Below are positions 22,253 to 35,998 of a stretch of 64,000 bases of DNA, one piece after another. Position 1 is the stretch's first letter. Every line of letters starts with the position of its first letter. The position numbers and the translations under genes are program-made. The notes below the pieces were generated by a model, which had not been told where the DNA came from, did not search any database, and was given only the letters and a program-made list of their open reading frames with translations. The stretch is from NCBI GenBank assembly GCA_029204225.1, contig CM055103.1:47550458-47614457 (forward strand). Reading direction: 5' to 3'. The DNA comes from Diphasiastrum complanatum. Lineage: Eukaryota; Streptophyta; Lycopodiopsida; Lycopodiales; Lycopodiaceae.

Positions 22253-25200
22253 ATGGCATCTATAAATGCATATCTTTTGGATACTAATGAAAGGCTCAAC
22301 AAAACTAACTATTCCATATGGAAAGTTAGAATGGAATCTATCATGATCATGCAAGATCTGATGGAAATTGTAAATGGTAAGGAGGGTGAACCTATTCATC
22401 CTCAAGAAAAAGCCAAATACGTCAAGAGGTGCAATGTTGCACTACATTGCATAAAAATGAATGTTGCAAATGAACTCTTAAGAGAGGTAGGAGATTGCAC
22501 TTCATCTCCAGATGCTTGGGAGACTTTGCAAAAGGTCTATGAATCCAAGAACCAAACTAGAATGTTAGCTTTGAAGAATCAAATCTATAGAAGCTATCAA
22601 AAGAAAGGAGAGAGTGCACATACTTTTGTCCTAAGAGTAAAGGAATTGAACAAAGAGCTAGCCTTTATAGGTGACCCTATCAAGGATGAAGAGCTTGTTC
22701 AACTCATATTGAATGGACTAAGCTTTGAATTTGACAATTTGGTTCAGGGATATGCAATTATGGGTAAGCTACCCATACTTGAAGAACTCCAAGGCACACT
22801 CATGGCTGAGGAATCAAGAAGGAGCCAAATGCAAGAGAGGATGGATAGGCTTTCCATCCATGGTGGATATGACCAAGCTCTCTTCACCAAAGGCAAAGGC
22901 AAGTCCAAAGGCAAAGGATCAACATTCAAGAAGTCTACAAAGCTTGAGGATCAAGAAGGACCCCCAAAGGCATCTCCATCAACCACCAAAGTCAAGAAGG
23001 ACAAATCAAAGGTGAAGTGCTACTATTGTAGCAAGATGGGGCATCATGCCTCGGAATGCTTCAAGAGGAAGCAAGATCAAAGCCAAGCCAACATAAGCAA
23101 AGAGGAGGAGGAGGAGAGTTCACATGAGGACTCTCTCATGATGTCCATATTTTCTTCAACAAGCTTCAAAGGAGAAGATCCTTGGTGGATTGACTCGGGT
23201 GCTAGTTCACACATGACTAGTAAAAGGGAGTTTTTCTCTTCTCTCTTATCTTATGATGGACCTATAAAGTCTATCTATACAGCAAATGATGAAGCTTGTA
23301 AGATTGAAGGAGTTGGTAGCATTCCCCTTTGCTTAGGATCTTAAAAAAAGATCAACATAGAAGGTGTTTTGTACATTCCTACAATAACAAAGAATCTACT
23401 AAGTGTTGGCCAAATGGTAGACAATGGTTTCAATGTTGACTTTGCTTCAAATGAATGTTTCATCAAGAAGAAGGGTAAGATAGTGGCTAAGGGCACTAGA
23501 CTTGGCAAACTTTATAAGCTGGATGCATTTGTGGATACTAATGTTGTCATGTTGGCCGAGAAGAGCAAGATATCTACCTTTACTTTATGGCACAAAAGAC
23601 TTGGACATGTCAACTCGGGTTCCATGGAGGCTATGATCAAGGAGGAGTATGCTTTAGGCCTACCAAGGTCTATTGGGAAGGAAGACAAGGTTTGTGAAGC
23701 TTGTGCCTTATCCAAGGCACATAAGAAGGTGTTTCCTAACTCCATCACAAAGTCATCTCATCCTCTTGAACTCATACACTCGGATGTGCACATTGCTAGC
23801 ACCAAATCTAATGGAGGTTCATCCATGTTTTTAACCTTCATTGATGACTACTCAAGATATTGTTGGGTGTTCTTACTTTCCTTCAAGTCTCAAGTATTTG
23901 ATACTTTTGTAAAGTTCAAGTTGTTTGTGGAAAAGCATCATAATCATAGCATCAAGATTCTTAGAAGTGACAATGGTGGAGAATTCATCTCCAATGAGTT
24001 CAAGGCCTTTTGTGAGGAGGAAGGGATCAAGAAAGAGACTTCTTGTCCTTACACTCCTCAACAAAATGGAGTTGCTGAAAGAAGGAATAGAACATTATGT
24101 GAATGTTCTAAGGCTTTAAGATTAGATGCTTGTTTGCCCAAATCCTTTTGGGGTGAGTCTCTTGTATGTGCAAACTACTTGATGAATAAGGTGTCTTGCA
24201 AAGCAATTGAAGGCAAAACTCCTTATGAGATGTTGTATGGAAAGAAACCCAATCTTAATCACTTGAAAGTTTTTGGGTGTATATGTTATGTGCATGTGCC
24301 ATTGGAAACAAGAACCAAGGAGGATCCATCTTCCACAAGAGGGATCATGCTTGGATATGCAAGCTCAAGCAAGGGCTACAAAGTCTATCTCCCATCCTTG
24401 AACAAATTTGTTGTTTCAAGGGATGTCATCTTTGATGAACATCATATGCATATGCTTGAAGAAGGCTCAAGTGCTCCAACAATCAAGAAGAAGATGTCCG
24501 AGGAGCAAGATCTTGGTTTTGAGGAGGAGCTCATGGAGGAGCAAGCACCAAACCCACCTATCACACCAAGGAGATCTTCAAGGGCAAAAGTGGAGCCATC
24601 AAGGCTCACATATCAAGGCAAAGGACAGCAAGTTGAGGGTATCTCATCCACTTCTTATGCTTTATCTAGTTTTGAAGAACCGTCTAATGTTGAAGATGCA
24701 TTGAACTCCAAAGAATGGTATAAAGCTATGTTGGATGAGTATGATGCCTTGATTGAGAATGAAACTTGGTTGCTTGTTGAGAGACCTCAAAGGAATGTAA
24801 TAGGATGCAAGTGGGTCTTCAAGCTTAAGTTGAATGCAAATGGGAGTGTTAACAAACATAAAGCAAGATTAGTTGCAAAAGGTTATGCTCAAGAGAGAGG
24901 GATAGACTATGAGGAAACTTTTGCACCCATGGCCAAGATGGTCACAATAAGACTAATCATTGCACTTGCATCACATTTTGGATGGATTCTATGTCAAATG
25001 GATGTCTCTAATGCTTTCTTGAATGGTTTTTTGGAAGAAGATATCTATATGGAGCAGCCACAAGGGTTCATCAAGCATGGAATGGAGAACAAAGTATGCC
25101 ATCTCCAAAGAAGCATCTATGGCTTGAAGCAAGCCTCGAGATCTTGGAATTCAAGACTACATTGCTATCTTATTTCACTTTCTTTTGTTCAAAGTGAATA

Positions 25201-26221
25201 TGATCCTACTCTTTACATTAAGTTTGATGATGTTGGTATTGTACTTTTACTCATTTATGTATATGACATCATCATTAGTGGAAATAGTGTTGATGGTATT
25301 GAAAAAATCAAGATAGATCTATCCTTAGAGTTCAAGATGGTAGATCTAGGATGTCTTCACTTCATCTTAGGCATAGAAGTACTTAGAGGGTCTGATTTTA
25401 TCTTTATAAGTCAAGTAAACTATGCTCAAAGTCTTTTGAAGAAGTTTAAGATGGAAGTATGCAAAAGTGTTGACACACCAATGGAGCAAGATGTAAAAGT
25501 GCCAAATGAAGATGATGAAAGATCCTTCATGGACATCACTTTGTTTAGGCAACTTATAGGTTCCTTAATGTGGATCACTACAACTAGACCAGATCTTAGC
25601 TTTAGTGTATGTAGGTTGAGCCAATCCATGCAAAAGCCATTGAATATCCATTGGAAAAAGGCTAAGAGGATTCTAAGATACATCTCAGGTACATTGGATT
25701 TTGGGATTCTATATAGAGGAGATGTGATTAACCTTCATGCATTTAGTGATTCAGATTTTGTAGGGGACAAGAGGGATAGGAAATCAACAAGTGCCTATTC
25801 AACTTTCATAGGAGAAGGTGTGGTTTCATGGCTTTCAAAAAAGCAAGAAACTATATCTCTATCTTCAACTGAGGCCGAGTACAAAGCTTTGACAACCACT
25901 ACAAAGGAGGTACTTTGGATCAAGAGATTATTGGTGGAACTAAAGATCATGGATTCAGAGGAAGCACCAATCATCTACAATGACAATATATCAGCCCAAC
26001 ACCTTGCATCTAACCCAATCTTCCATGCAAGATCTAAGCACATTGAGATATGCCATCACTTTGTGAGAGAAATGGTGCAAGCCAAGGAGATTGCTTTGGA
26101 GCATGTTCCAAGCAATGAATGTGTAGCTGATCTACTTACTAAACCACTTCAAAAGACACCTTTTATGAAGTTCAGATCATCACTTGGAGTGATTAGTAAA
26201 GCAATGATTGAACCAAGCTAG
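22253..26221 (+). pseudogene. copia Gag-Pol polyprotein with one stop and altered RT active site
   Basis: One frame of 1322 codons. Gag opens with NERLNKTNYSIWKVRM; the zinc knuckle CYYCSKMGHHASEC is at about 256-269; the protease loop WWIDSGASSHMT near 313. TAA at 23342-23344 (codon 364) interrupts just after the protease. The frame then continues with the pre-integrase LWHKRLGH, the integrase core (FIDDYSRYCW, LRSDNGGEF, PQQNGVAERRNR), RT (MDVSNAFLNGFLEEDIYMEQ) and RNase H (SLSSTEAEYKAL, ADLLTKPL). The RT box, normally YVDD, is YVYD at 25256-25267 (residues 1002-1005), so a metal-binding Asp is lost. Either change should stop autonomous transposition. Confidence 0.95.
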
Positions 26222-26224
26222 ATA

Positions 26225-26235
26225 GTGAGGAGGAG
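26225..26235 (+). other. polypurine tract
   Basis: GTGAGGAGGAG directly before the 3' LTR. Confidence 0.88.
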
Positions 26236-26917
26236 TGTTAAAAATTCACAATTCTAGCTTGACTAGTTTTGGTCATATGACTTGTAAATAGTTAGATGGT
26301 CATGATGTGGCTTGTCACATGTGCCAAATAGCATAGGATTCCATTCATAAGGATGTTCTCAAGTAGACCTAAGTGTTAGAACCTTTGGAATGAGTCCAAA
26401 TTATGCTTAGATACAAGGGAGAAAAAATAGGAGCTATTTTTGGTAATTTTTGTATTGTTGAGGGATCTCCAAGATTCCAACCCTAACTTGGTAGGGATGA
26501 AAGATCCACCAAAATTAGCATTAGGGATAGGTTTAGGGCTACTCATACCTGCCCAAAACCGTGATGGATCATGTATATATAGGTGATGATATCTCACCAA
26601 AATCAATCAAGCAATTTCATGATTTTTCTCTCATAATGGTGCAATTGCTCTCTATGTTCATAATTGTTTGAGTACTTGTGATTACTAATGATTATAGGAT
26701 TGAATGTAGGTCTGGTGTACAGTACTCAGACTGTGGGAGGCCGTACTTTCACACGTGTGAATTCTTCTTCAAGGATTTGGGCCATTTAGTGAGGTTCAAG
26801 CATAGATTTTTGATGGATTTTGATGGTTCAACTTGTGCTAATCTTATGAAATCATAATCTATTGTTTCCCTCATCATTTCAAGTGTTTTAGGATCCTTAT
26901 TTGCTGTAATTTTTACA
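26236..26917 (+). repeat. 3' LTR of the copia element
   Basis: 682 bp, same length as the 5' LTR, ending TTTTTACA. Confidence 0.95.
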
Positions 26918-26922
26918 CCAAA
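26918..26922. repeat. target-site duplication CCAAA (right)
   Basis: Equal to 20755-20759. Confidence 0.9.
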
Positions 26923-29900
26923 TTCTACAATCAACCGAGTGATTAAAGACCATTATAACATTTGTCTTTAACAAATAATAAACTTTATACAATCACCTAG
27001 AACCACATCTAGAGATTATAATGTTCTGCTAAATTCCAACTGAATTCAGTGGTTATCCTTGACATTAGTTAGACTCTGTCATCCAATGTATGTATATGAG
27101 CTCACTGGTATATAGTCAAGAACTTAGGATATTTCTCCTTCAAGAAATACTCTATATCAAGAATCTTCTATATTCTATGCACAGTTCTCATAAATGAATC
27201 CAAATGACTCACTAATCATGTGACTTATAAGCAACATATATCAAAATAAACAATTTTCGGTGAATTCTCTTCACACTGCTTACTTATCCAATTAACTTCT
27301 AATCAGGAGTAATCCAATTACTCAAGTCAATTGTAAATGATTCAGAAATCTTAAATGTCTAGGTGCAGATCTCAATTATACATGTATAACACCACATTTA
27401 GATCTTCTTCCAAACCATAAAATAAGTTAATGAATTATCCTTTCCATAGAAAGAGACATTAATTTGCAAGTAACTGTTCCACACATTACTTGTTCATATG
27501 TCTATGCACTCTGACTAGTTTAAGTATATGATATAAACTTAGTACATAGGAAACACATAGTAGATCCACAAGATTAAGACATACATAAGCAACTTATCCA
27601 ACTATGTTCCTATACATAAACGTAGGCTATAAACTGATAGATATCCACAATCTGCATATGCTACTCGCATAAGTTACTGAGAATCTTGCAACTCAGCTAC
27701 CAAAGAACTCTATTTCTCATGAGTAAATAACATATATGGGAAATCTTTGAAGTGAATAGCTCCACATCACAAGTTTTCCAACCATCTAACTCTTATTAAC
27801 AAAATTTCTTCTACCAATCAGCCTACAACAGATCTTAGCGTACAAAGGGGCTAACTCATACAGACATCTTTGGACATAAAGTTAAGATTAAAGCTTTATT
27901 CCACTGATCCAATCTATAACAAAATGGTACTTGGTTACAATCAGTGAATCTTAATTTAATCTTTATCAATACTTCCCATATTAATGAATATCTCACAGCT
28001 CAATAACCCCAAAACTCCTCTAGTTCCAGATTACTCAAAATAGTCACTTTGAGAGTTTGTCTATTTCAAACTGGATAGTTCTACCATTGCTCACATACAA
28101 GATTTTTTTCAAAATCAATGCAACTGGCTGATTCCTCGAAAGACTTATCCCTATCTTTTCTTCCCCCCTTTTAAAAAAGAAATTCCATAATTTTGATTTA
28201 AAAGTTCCCAGGAGACAACGTATAAGACATCAAAGATTCGAAAAAGTCAGTAATAAGTATCCAATATTATTACAAATAGGACTTTTTCCTCAAAATTGTA
28301 GAATATCTTATCTCGAATGATAGAAATATTAACTCTCGATAATCAACTATCAAATAGAGACTAACGTTAGGGTTCTGAAAACCTAAGTTCCGAGCCATAT
28401 TCAAAAACCTTATATGGAAGTACAATTTCATATAATATAACAATCCTTCAAAACAGAGTTCTACACTGGAAGAAATTATATGACTCAATCCAATTGTCAT
28501 GTATTAAGAATTTTCTAAAGAGTAGAGGTCTAATAAAATAGAAAAATAGATTTAAGGGCTTCCATATTTTGTAATTAATGAGATACCATCAAGGGATCGA
28601 TCTATATCTCATAATTCCCAAAATACCCTTAACAAAAACCAATGGACTCTATTAGTATTACCATTACAGCAATCCCTAACCATCGGTCTATAGATCATTC
28701 TACCCAATAAATCCCCTTTGGAATCACTGATGTCCCATACCACCAGCTTTTCCTCCAAGAATCCTTTGCATCCAGATCTGTTGTGCCCAAAAAGTCAAAA
28801 ACGACGATTTGGCATTCCTATACCCAGATATAGGATCAAATTCACAACCAATTCCAGGAGATAATCCTAACAATTGAAATCTCTCATGCTTTTTTAGTGT
28901 TTCTCAAATAATACCATTTCATATTGTACCCAACATGGACAAACAAAATGTATCATCCAAATACAATAGGACGTATTCTGACCCAAAAGAAAATAGATCT
29001 CAACAACAACCGAATCTCATACTGTCCTAGATATCCAATATCTATTCCAGAATTGGTAAAAGAACTTAATTCTTTTAACAAGTTAGAACTCTCTTGGTTG
29101 TTACTGTCATTACAGAGAAATACTCTATAACTGAAAAGAATCCAAATTACTAGATTCTTGTATGGAACACCTTCTATATGCATTACTTTGTAAAATCCAA
29201 ATCCAATTGCAAAATAGAGATGGTTCCATAAATGGATTATCAGTCTTGTCACTACTTTTCCCTTAGAATCCTCAAATTCTCAAAATTCTAATTCACACTG
29301 GGGAAAAGGAATCCAAATTCCCAGAGGTAGTCTTCTTAAATAATTCCCAATTTTATTCTCACTTGCAATTAGTTATACTTCAGGAATTGAATGTAAATTT
29401 AATAATTGGATCACTAAGACCAGCAATCATCTACCTATCAGACTTCCACTCTTTTCTCCCTTCCAAAAATGGTTCAGGTTAACAAAACCCCAAATTTGTA
29501 CTAGGAAAAAGTTCAATTTGGTATCGCTAACTTTAGTACTATCACCCAGACAGTTTTGATTTGTTCATTAAGTGCCGCACTTAATTCCTAGCAAATCCGC
29601 ATATAGATCAACATAGAATTGTTCTACTGGATTTACATTATTCTTGGTCCTTATTGATTTTCAGAACAAGAAATGATCCTTTATTGATAGATTCACAATA
29701 CCTTCAACTAAAAGTGAAGGAGACAGTGATCTTAACAATCGATTGATTTCAACTCAGTAAGATCATTCACTTTATAAGTCATTTCTGTTTGATCAATAAC
29801 CAATGCAAATCGAAAACGTCCATGGTTTTCTCAAATTTTACGTAAACTGGGATTTTCAAATTCCATTCAATATGGACCTAAACTGTGAAAATCGACCAAA

Positions 29901-31739
29901 CATCGACTTCACAGTTACCATCTCATATTAGAAAAATTCTGAAGCATCCAGCATGCATCCAATGTGACATGCAGTGATTTCAAAAAAAATCAATTTTTAC
30001 GTAAATTGCCAAGAAACTGAAAAATTAGCACTGGGATTCATAAAATCAGTTCGAAATGGACCAACTGTGAAAATCAATTAAAATTATCAATTTATCAAAT
30101 TCACAGGCACTGTCACATATCAAAACTCGACAGGCACTGATTTTTTCAAAAAAACGAAAAAAATCCCGTAATTAGCTTAGCCACTAGGAAATCTGCTTTT
30201 TGAACTAGAATTGCCAAAAATAGCTTCATGCAAGAAATCTTCTGATCATTCTACTGATTACGCATGCAACATGCATCCATGCATGCATACAGGTCTATCC
30301 ATACATTTTCATCAACAGACAAGCACTACACTGAGTTACAAACATGCATGCATCAGAACATTTCGAAAATTTTGCAAATTTTAGTTCAAAAATTGCCAAA
30401 CTTCCGACAGGACACCAAATTGGTCATTGTAAAGCACAATACGGAGGGAGAGTGGGTCTACAAGGCACTTGCCATGTCACCCTGCACCTCTGGCTTCACA
30501 CGTGCGAGCAGTAAATGGCTCAAAAAAAGGTAGGAGGGCGCACTTTTTTGGAGAGGTATCATCAAAAAACACATCCCAGCCCCAAAAGCCTTGGATTAGA
30601 GGTTACAAGCACTCTAATAAGGTTCATTAGAGAGGCATAGAAGCTTCTAACAGGTCCAGCAAGCAATCATAAGCTCAGATCATGCAAAAAATGCATTTTT
30701 GGCCTCCTTCAATAAGCAAAACTTCAACATGATGGTGTCTTATGCTCAACTATCCAAATTGGATGCATGATGGCTCAAAACAGACACAATCCATCATATC
30801 TTTAAGCTTGTAAAAGAACCAATAGGTTTAGACCCCCAATTGAGAGGTATTCATGCTCAAAAGTCATCAAAAATACACTAATTTTTGGTGTTTTGAGCCT
30901 CCTAATGGTGTCTAATCCCTTCCAAACTTCATGACAGCTCAGGGACAGCTTCATTACATCTCTGAAAACGTTCATACCAAGTATTGTCTAAGAATTTTGA
31001 GATCTACCCCAAAATTAGTCCAAAAAACATCAAAAGCCTTGGTTTTTGACCAATTTTGACCAAAATTTGTGGGGAAAATCCACAAATTCATGCAATCCCT
31101 GGGTGAAAACACACTTTTTGGTGTTTCGCACCTGAAACAGTCAGAAAACTACACAATCATGATGCTCTCAATCAGAGATTTCATCTGATACCCATATTGC
31201 CTAAAAAAATTTCAAAAAAAAAAAAAAGAACCTACTCTACGCGATTTTGGGAAATTCCCGAAACGCGTTTCTGAATCGCGATTCAGAATCACAGTGCATC
31301 TATGGTATCAATTACTTTTGGACTTTGGCAAAATCCATTTTCAAAAATGGACTTGAGAATTTTGAGACATTGTTTAATTACAAAAATTCGATAATTTAAT
31401 AGTATGTGAACCATCAAAGGTAGCATTAGGATGCTTTGCCATTTTTAGCTTTTGTAGCTTGTTGTGCAAAGATCTTAGCCTGAACATTTGGGATCTTAAA
31501 TCCATTCAAGATCCACTTTTGCCATAGTTTTCCTCTACAAAACTTGAGATTAAGGCATAAAAAATCTAACAAAACAAATTTCAAGTTAATTTTTTGAGAA
31601 AGCTATCGATTTCATTCTTGGATTATTCAGACTTTCTCGAACACCGGTTGGAGGTACTCGGGAGAAAAAAAATTAATGCCTCAGAACCTCTCGCCACGGT
31701 GGGAGGTTTTGGGGATATCTATATATATATGTAATATAA

Positions 31740-31740
<1 letters not shown>
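26923..31740 (-). other. degraded gypsy family-D interior and leader, no gene supported
   Basis: Continues the sequence cut by the copia insertion. No domain can be read with confidence. The region around 29450-29540 shares words with the gag start at 38660-38720 (AAAAATGGTTCAGG, CAAATTTGT), which supports decayed gag. From there to 31740 the style is that of a leader (many CAAAAATT and TTTTGGTC words), like 38713-39092. A short PPT-like purine run lies at 28157-28172 but has no LTR beside it. Confidence 0.4.

Positions 31741-31744
<4 letters not shown>

Positions 31745-31804
<60 letters not shown>
31745..31804. repeat. (TG)n microsatellite, 60 bp
   Basis: Thirty uninterrupted TG units after a TA-rich run (31716-31744). 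A His-Thr open frame over it on the minus strand is an artefact. Confidence 0.98.
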
Positions 31805-31806
<2 letters not shown>

Positions 31807-33797
31807 TATACAGAATGTCATATTGTGTGGCAGAGCTCATGAACAACATCAGTAATGGATATAAACGTAAAGACATTATAGTTTGTATTGGTGGTTATGC
31901 CTAAACCATAAAGGCAAGTAAGTACTTAATACCTCAAGCGGTAGGGATTGTTACCGCTAATTTTGATAATATAACAAAAGAATACGGTTTGAAAAAAGAT
32001 TTGTTATTAATGTGTCATTTCTTGATGAATGTTATATACTTTTTAATTGATTTGAAAAGGATTTTTGACATATGATATGTATATGAAAAGTTTTATAATA
32101 TTGTGTGTATGCTTGAGTTTTATACTACACAATTGTGTCATACCCAATTGAAAACATGAACCTGACAAAGCATTCAAGAGACAAAAGAAACTAATAAAAG
32201 ATATTGATGGCAGCCAAAAATAGCAGCAAACAGGGCTTCCAACAGTAGCCTACCACATTTGAAAACCTCTTAAGATCATACACAAAAGCCTGAAGACAAT
32301 ACACAAAGCAATGCTCTCAATGGAGGAAGAAACTGTGACAATGATCTATTGATCTCTCTCAACAATTAAATAAGTTTCTCCAACCTGTTCTCCACGAATT
32401 TCAACCTAATACAGGTGAGAGAGATGACTCTCTCTCCTCCCTCTAGAACTTAGGACCCAATTTTAGGGCACCAGTAGCCTAAAATAGCCAATTTTGGTGT
32501 CATTTAGAAGGTCCTGAAGTTTGAGACTTCTTCAATATGAAATATATACTAAAATAAAAGTATCTAGGCCTCTTTCACACACGTGAAAGGTTAGATCCAA
32601 AACTATGTACAAAAATTGCCAATTTAGGCCTCAAACTAGCTAGAAAACATTGACAATTTTCACAAAAACTGGCAACTCTAAGTACCTTCATCATCAGGAT
32701 CCAAAACACTTCTTAAAATATAAATTTTTTTCAAAAACACCTCAAAAAAGTTTCTAGAACACTGTCTCCACCCCACATGTTCACATTACAAATCATTATG
32801 CTTTGTGTTACTTCAATGCGGACTAGAATTGCGTTGCTAGTTCTTACATTGATTCATATCATCGAAAGAGTCAGTCGCCTTACACAAAGGGTCTGACAAT
32901 TGTGTCTGCCAATATGGGTAGAGGCCTTTTGAGCAGACGGTTGAGTCCGTCAGTAGTCACAACCACATAGGCATTTCACTTTGCTCAAATTGTTTTAAAC
33001 TAAAAAAATTTGTGGTGTGGTCTATCTCATTCAATGGATACTCAAGCAAGATACCTCCATCTTTGGAGATTTTGAGTTAATATCACTGACACAATGTGAG
33101 AAAGCTTTTCGGTGAACTTGTTGGTAATCATTCCTCCTAAAAGCATTAGATGGCACCCCTTTAGAATCTATAGCAGCTTCTTGAGCAAACTCAAAGCTAG
33201 AGTTGTAGTAAATCACGTGCTAACTATCTACACAAAAATGATGATTATTTTGCATCAGGGACAAAGTTTGAAGTAAGAGCGCAAAACAGAATCCAAAGAT
33301 CAAATGAAAATCTAAAGAGGCTCACCTCACCATATCTGTCGTTGTAGTTGAGGCTTCACCAAACCAATTCGGATCAGTCAAAAGACATAAATGCAGATGC
33401 AGTTCACGCATATGTCGGCACCACCAACACCATAGCAATCCAAAATGCTTGCAATTGCTGCAAAAAAAACTCAACAACAATGGACTATTGGTGAGGGGGA
33501 TCTGTGTTAGCAAAAATGGAAGCCCCTTGAGACCTTTCGAGGTAGCTGGCATTTCGAGGTAGGGGTGCTATTTTCTCCATGGATGTACATTAGTTAGGAG
33601 CTACATTGTCTCGCTTGCTGCTGTCATCATGAAACTTCCATAGAAGGTCGCTAACAACACACAAGGATAGGGGCGGCTGACTGATTGACTGGCATTGGAA
33701 AATAGGATAAGGATCATCCCACAGAAGAAATCACTTTGGCAAAAAAATCAATGCATCAACACGCAGCTCATCTTGGATTAGCTTTACCTTCATTTCC
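31805..33797. other. non-coding or weakly coding sequence
   Basis: Mostly AT-rich without motif. Two short minus-strand frames at 33031-33216 (FEFAQEAAIDSKGVPSNAF) and 33322-33552 look slightly more protein-like. A possible splice donor follows the second (GGTGAG|GTGAGC near 33320) and a pyrimidine-rich acceptor precedes the first (TTTTTGTGTAG near 33230). They could be exons of an unknown gene or of a captured fragment. I do not recognise the product. Confidence 0.25.
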
Positions 33798-33875
33798 CTA
33801 TGCCGATGCTTACTCCATCATCGCTCTGCCGATACTGACTCCATCATCGCTCTGCCGATGCTGACTCCATCATCA
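33798..33875. repeat. 26-bp tandem repeat, three copies
   Basis: Units start at 33798, 33824 and 33850 with the core GCCGATGCTGACTCCATCATC. Only two or three substitutions separate them. The 26-bp period is not a multiple of three. Confidence 0.92.
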
Positions 33876-33981
33876 TTGGCCATGTGCAGGAAAAAAATCA
33901 GTGGAACTTAGAGAAATACAAAAGAAAAATAGTTCGTGAGAGAGAGGGTAGTTCGTGAGAGAGGGGGAGGGTAGTTCTTGG

Positions 33982-33983
<2 letters not shown>

Positions 33984-34028
<45 letters not shown>
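33984..34028. repeat. (GA)n microsatellite, 45 bp
   Basis: Pure GA run, preceded at 33929-33982 by three imperfect copies of GTAGTTCGTGAGAGAGGG. Confidence 0.97.
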
Positions 34029-34031
<3 letters not shown>

Positions 34032-35998
34032 GATAGATGTATGATGGCATTATTCTTGGGTTTTGGAGTTAGCACTGATGATTATTAATTTGCCTCACAC
34101 CTTTCAATCTTCAGAGCTAATCAAGAATGCCAATAGCACCCGAGCACCATGGCTCAGATCTGCACACAACAAAAAAAGGTGCTACTATCCCTCATGGTGC
34201 AGCGACCCACTTTCCTCCTAATTGTAACTATGGCCTTTCCACGAATGGTGTGATGCGTAGATCCATATAGATAAAAAAAATCTTTTTTCTATTCTAATTA
34301 ATAGATCGTCTGGCTAAATAACCAGAATAGATGCGATTGTGAATGGAAAAATATTTGTTGTTTAATTAGAAGAGCCTCTCTAAATCCATCTTGCATCAAA
34401 CAATCGATGAGCTATGATAAAATTTTTATCCCTTTTTCTGGCATGTACTGAACATTTAAGCATACACCGTAAAGGTTTCTGCACTTCTATCCTTTCCAAC
34501 AGACAGTGAATTCATAAAATAAAGTGTCTCTATAGAACTTTTATGCACACCACAACAATTAGGAATCATTATCATCCCGATATCTCAGCTCATTTTATGT
34601 CAGCTCCCCAAATTGTCACTCCATTGCTCACATTATAGACATCCAACCAAGAAAAAATATATACCTTTCTACTAGAAAATTCAGCATGACGGAGGCCCAG
34701 TCAGATTCATCACCTCAAATTTGATTTTGGGACAGGATGTGTCTTCAAAACTTTCAGAAGCAAGGTCTGAACTAGAGTTACATGTATTTGTAACCAATAC
34801 CTCCACAGCAAGCCACGGTGCGATCAAAAGCTATACATGAGGTCAAAGCGATCAAAAGCTATCAAAAGCCACAGTGCGATCAAAAGCAAGCCACGATGCG
34901 ATCAAGCCTTGCACCATTCCTGCCATCATCTACACTATAACATGCCAGATGTCAGATGCATAGCAACTACGTGAAGAATCATGAGAGATAAACTACGATG
35001 AGAAATCTTAAACATTTAATTTTGAGTATAGTTCATAGATAAATTGGCTATAAATCAATTTATCCGGTTAATATGGACTGTTTGTAGCAAAATTACAATG
35101 TTTAGTTAGTTGCATGTTGAGGATGAAAAATTTTTCCCTGAATCCTCCAGAGAATCTGCTTGTTGGAACATGATGGAAAGTGCAACAATCTAATTCTTTA
35201 CTTTGGTAAAACAAAGTGAACAATGCATGTATGTTTACTCTGTTTGCTAATGGATCAATATTTGTGATGCTTAGGTGAAGGCAGGCAATGGGTTTTGGTC
35301 TTAATAACCTGTAGTACCTTCTGGTTGAGAAGGTTGTTGACCAAAATTCGCATGGAGAGGTTGATTTGAACTCCTAGATTGCTTTGAGGCAGTCGTTAGA
35401 TAGTTAGTTCCTGACCTGCAATCATGTTTTCAGAACATGATTAAGCTGTGAAGTCTAGTGGACGGTTTGTTGTTCAGTAGTTTTTTTTTGTAGCTCAATG
35501 AGAGTGGTGAAAGAAAGTGGAGGGCCGTCAGCCTGACAGATCCCTCTATGATACGCTTTCCTTATTATGTTAACCCTCTCTTGCTACTTTGCTGACAACA
35601 TGGGTTACTCCACGGACTGTGGCAAGTGCTATGAATTGCGCTGGCTCAACCGACAGGTGGGGCGTTAGAGTGTGGTTGATTCTGGATTTGAAAGCGCACT
35701 TTTACCCTGCTAAACTCCAGGTGTATAGTCATGTTTGGATAAAACTTGGTGGAACTTCTGTTGTAGGTTACCTGCAAGGCAGCAATGGTGAATGAATTGT
35801 TGTTAGGCAGATCAGGAGCGATCTAGACCCTGCCTGAGTTGGTATCTATCTCTCTCTCGCAATTTAGAGCCTTTTTTGCCACAAGAGATCTGGTGGCTGG
35901 CTCTTTTTTCCTCGCTAATCCAAGGTAGGGAGCGGCTGTTTGAACCTGGGTAGGGCACAAGGCTGAATGTATTTGTAGCCGATCCACGGTGCAATATA
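34029..35998. other. intergenic sequence, no gene supported
   Basis: No conserved motif on either strand. A short irregular repeat of GCGATCAAAAGC occurs at 34829-34912. Around 35930-35960 the minus strand has CAGGTTCAAAC, like a tRNA B box, but no A box at the right distance was found. Confidence 0.4.

Larger units (their letters stand above)
20760..26917 (+). mobile_element. complete Ty1/copia element, 6.2 kb
   Basis: Two 682-bp LTRs, CCAAA target duplication, PBS directly after the 5' LTR, PPT directly before the 3' LTR, and one reading frame with gag, protease, integrase, RT and RNase H in copia order. I count about seven LTR differences by eye, about 1%, so it is young. It sits inside the older gypsy family-D region. 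The frame has one stop and the RT active site is altered. Confidence 0.96.

Noticed and set aside
28157-28172. PPT-like purine run on the minus strand
   Set aside because: No LTR start follows it.
31673-31876. His-Thr repeat protein on the minus strand
   Set aside because: Translation of the TG microsatellite.
35920-35960. Second tRNA-derived SINE on the minus strand
   Set aside because: Only a B-box-like CAGGTTCAAAC is visible; there is no A box and no flanking duplication.
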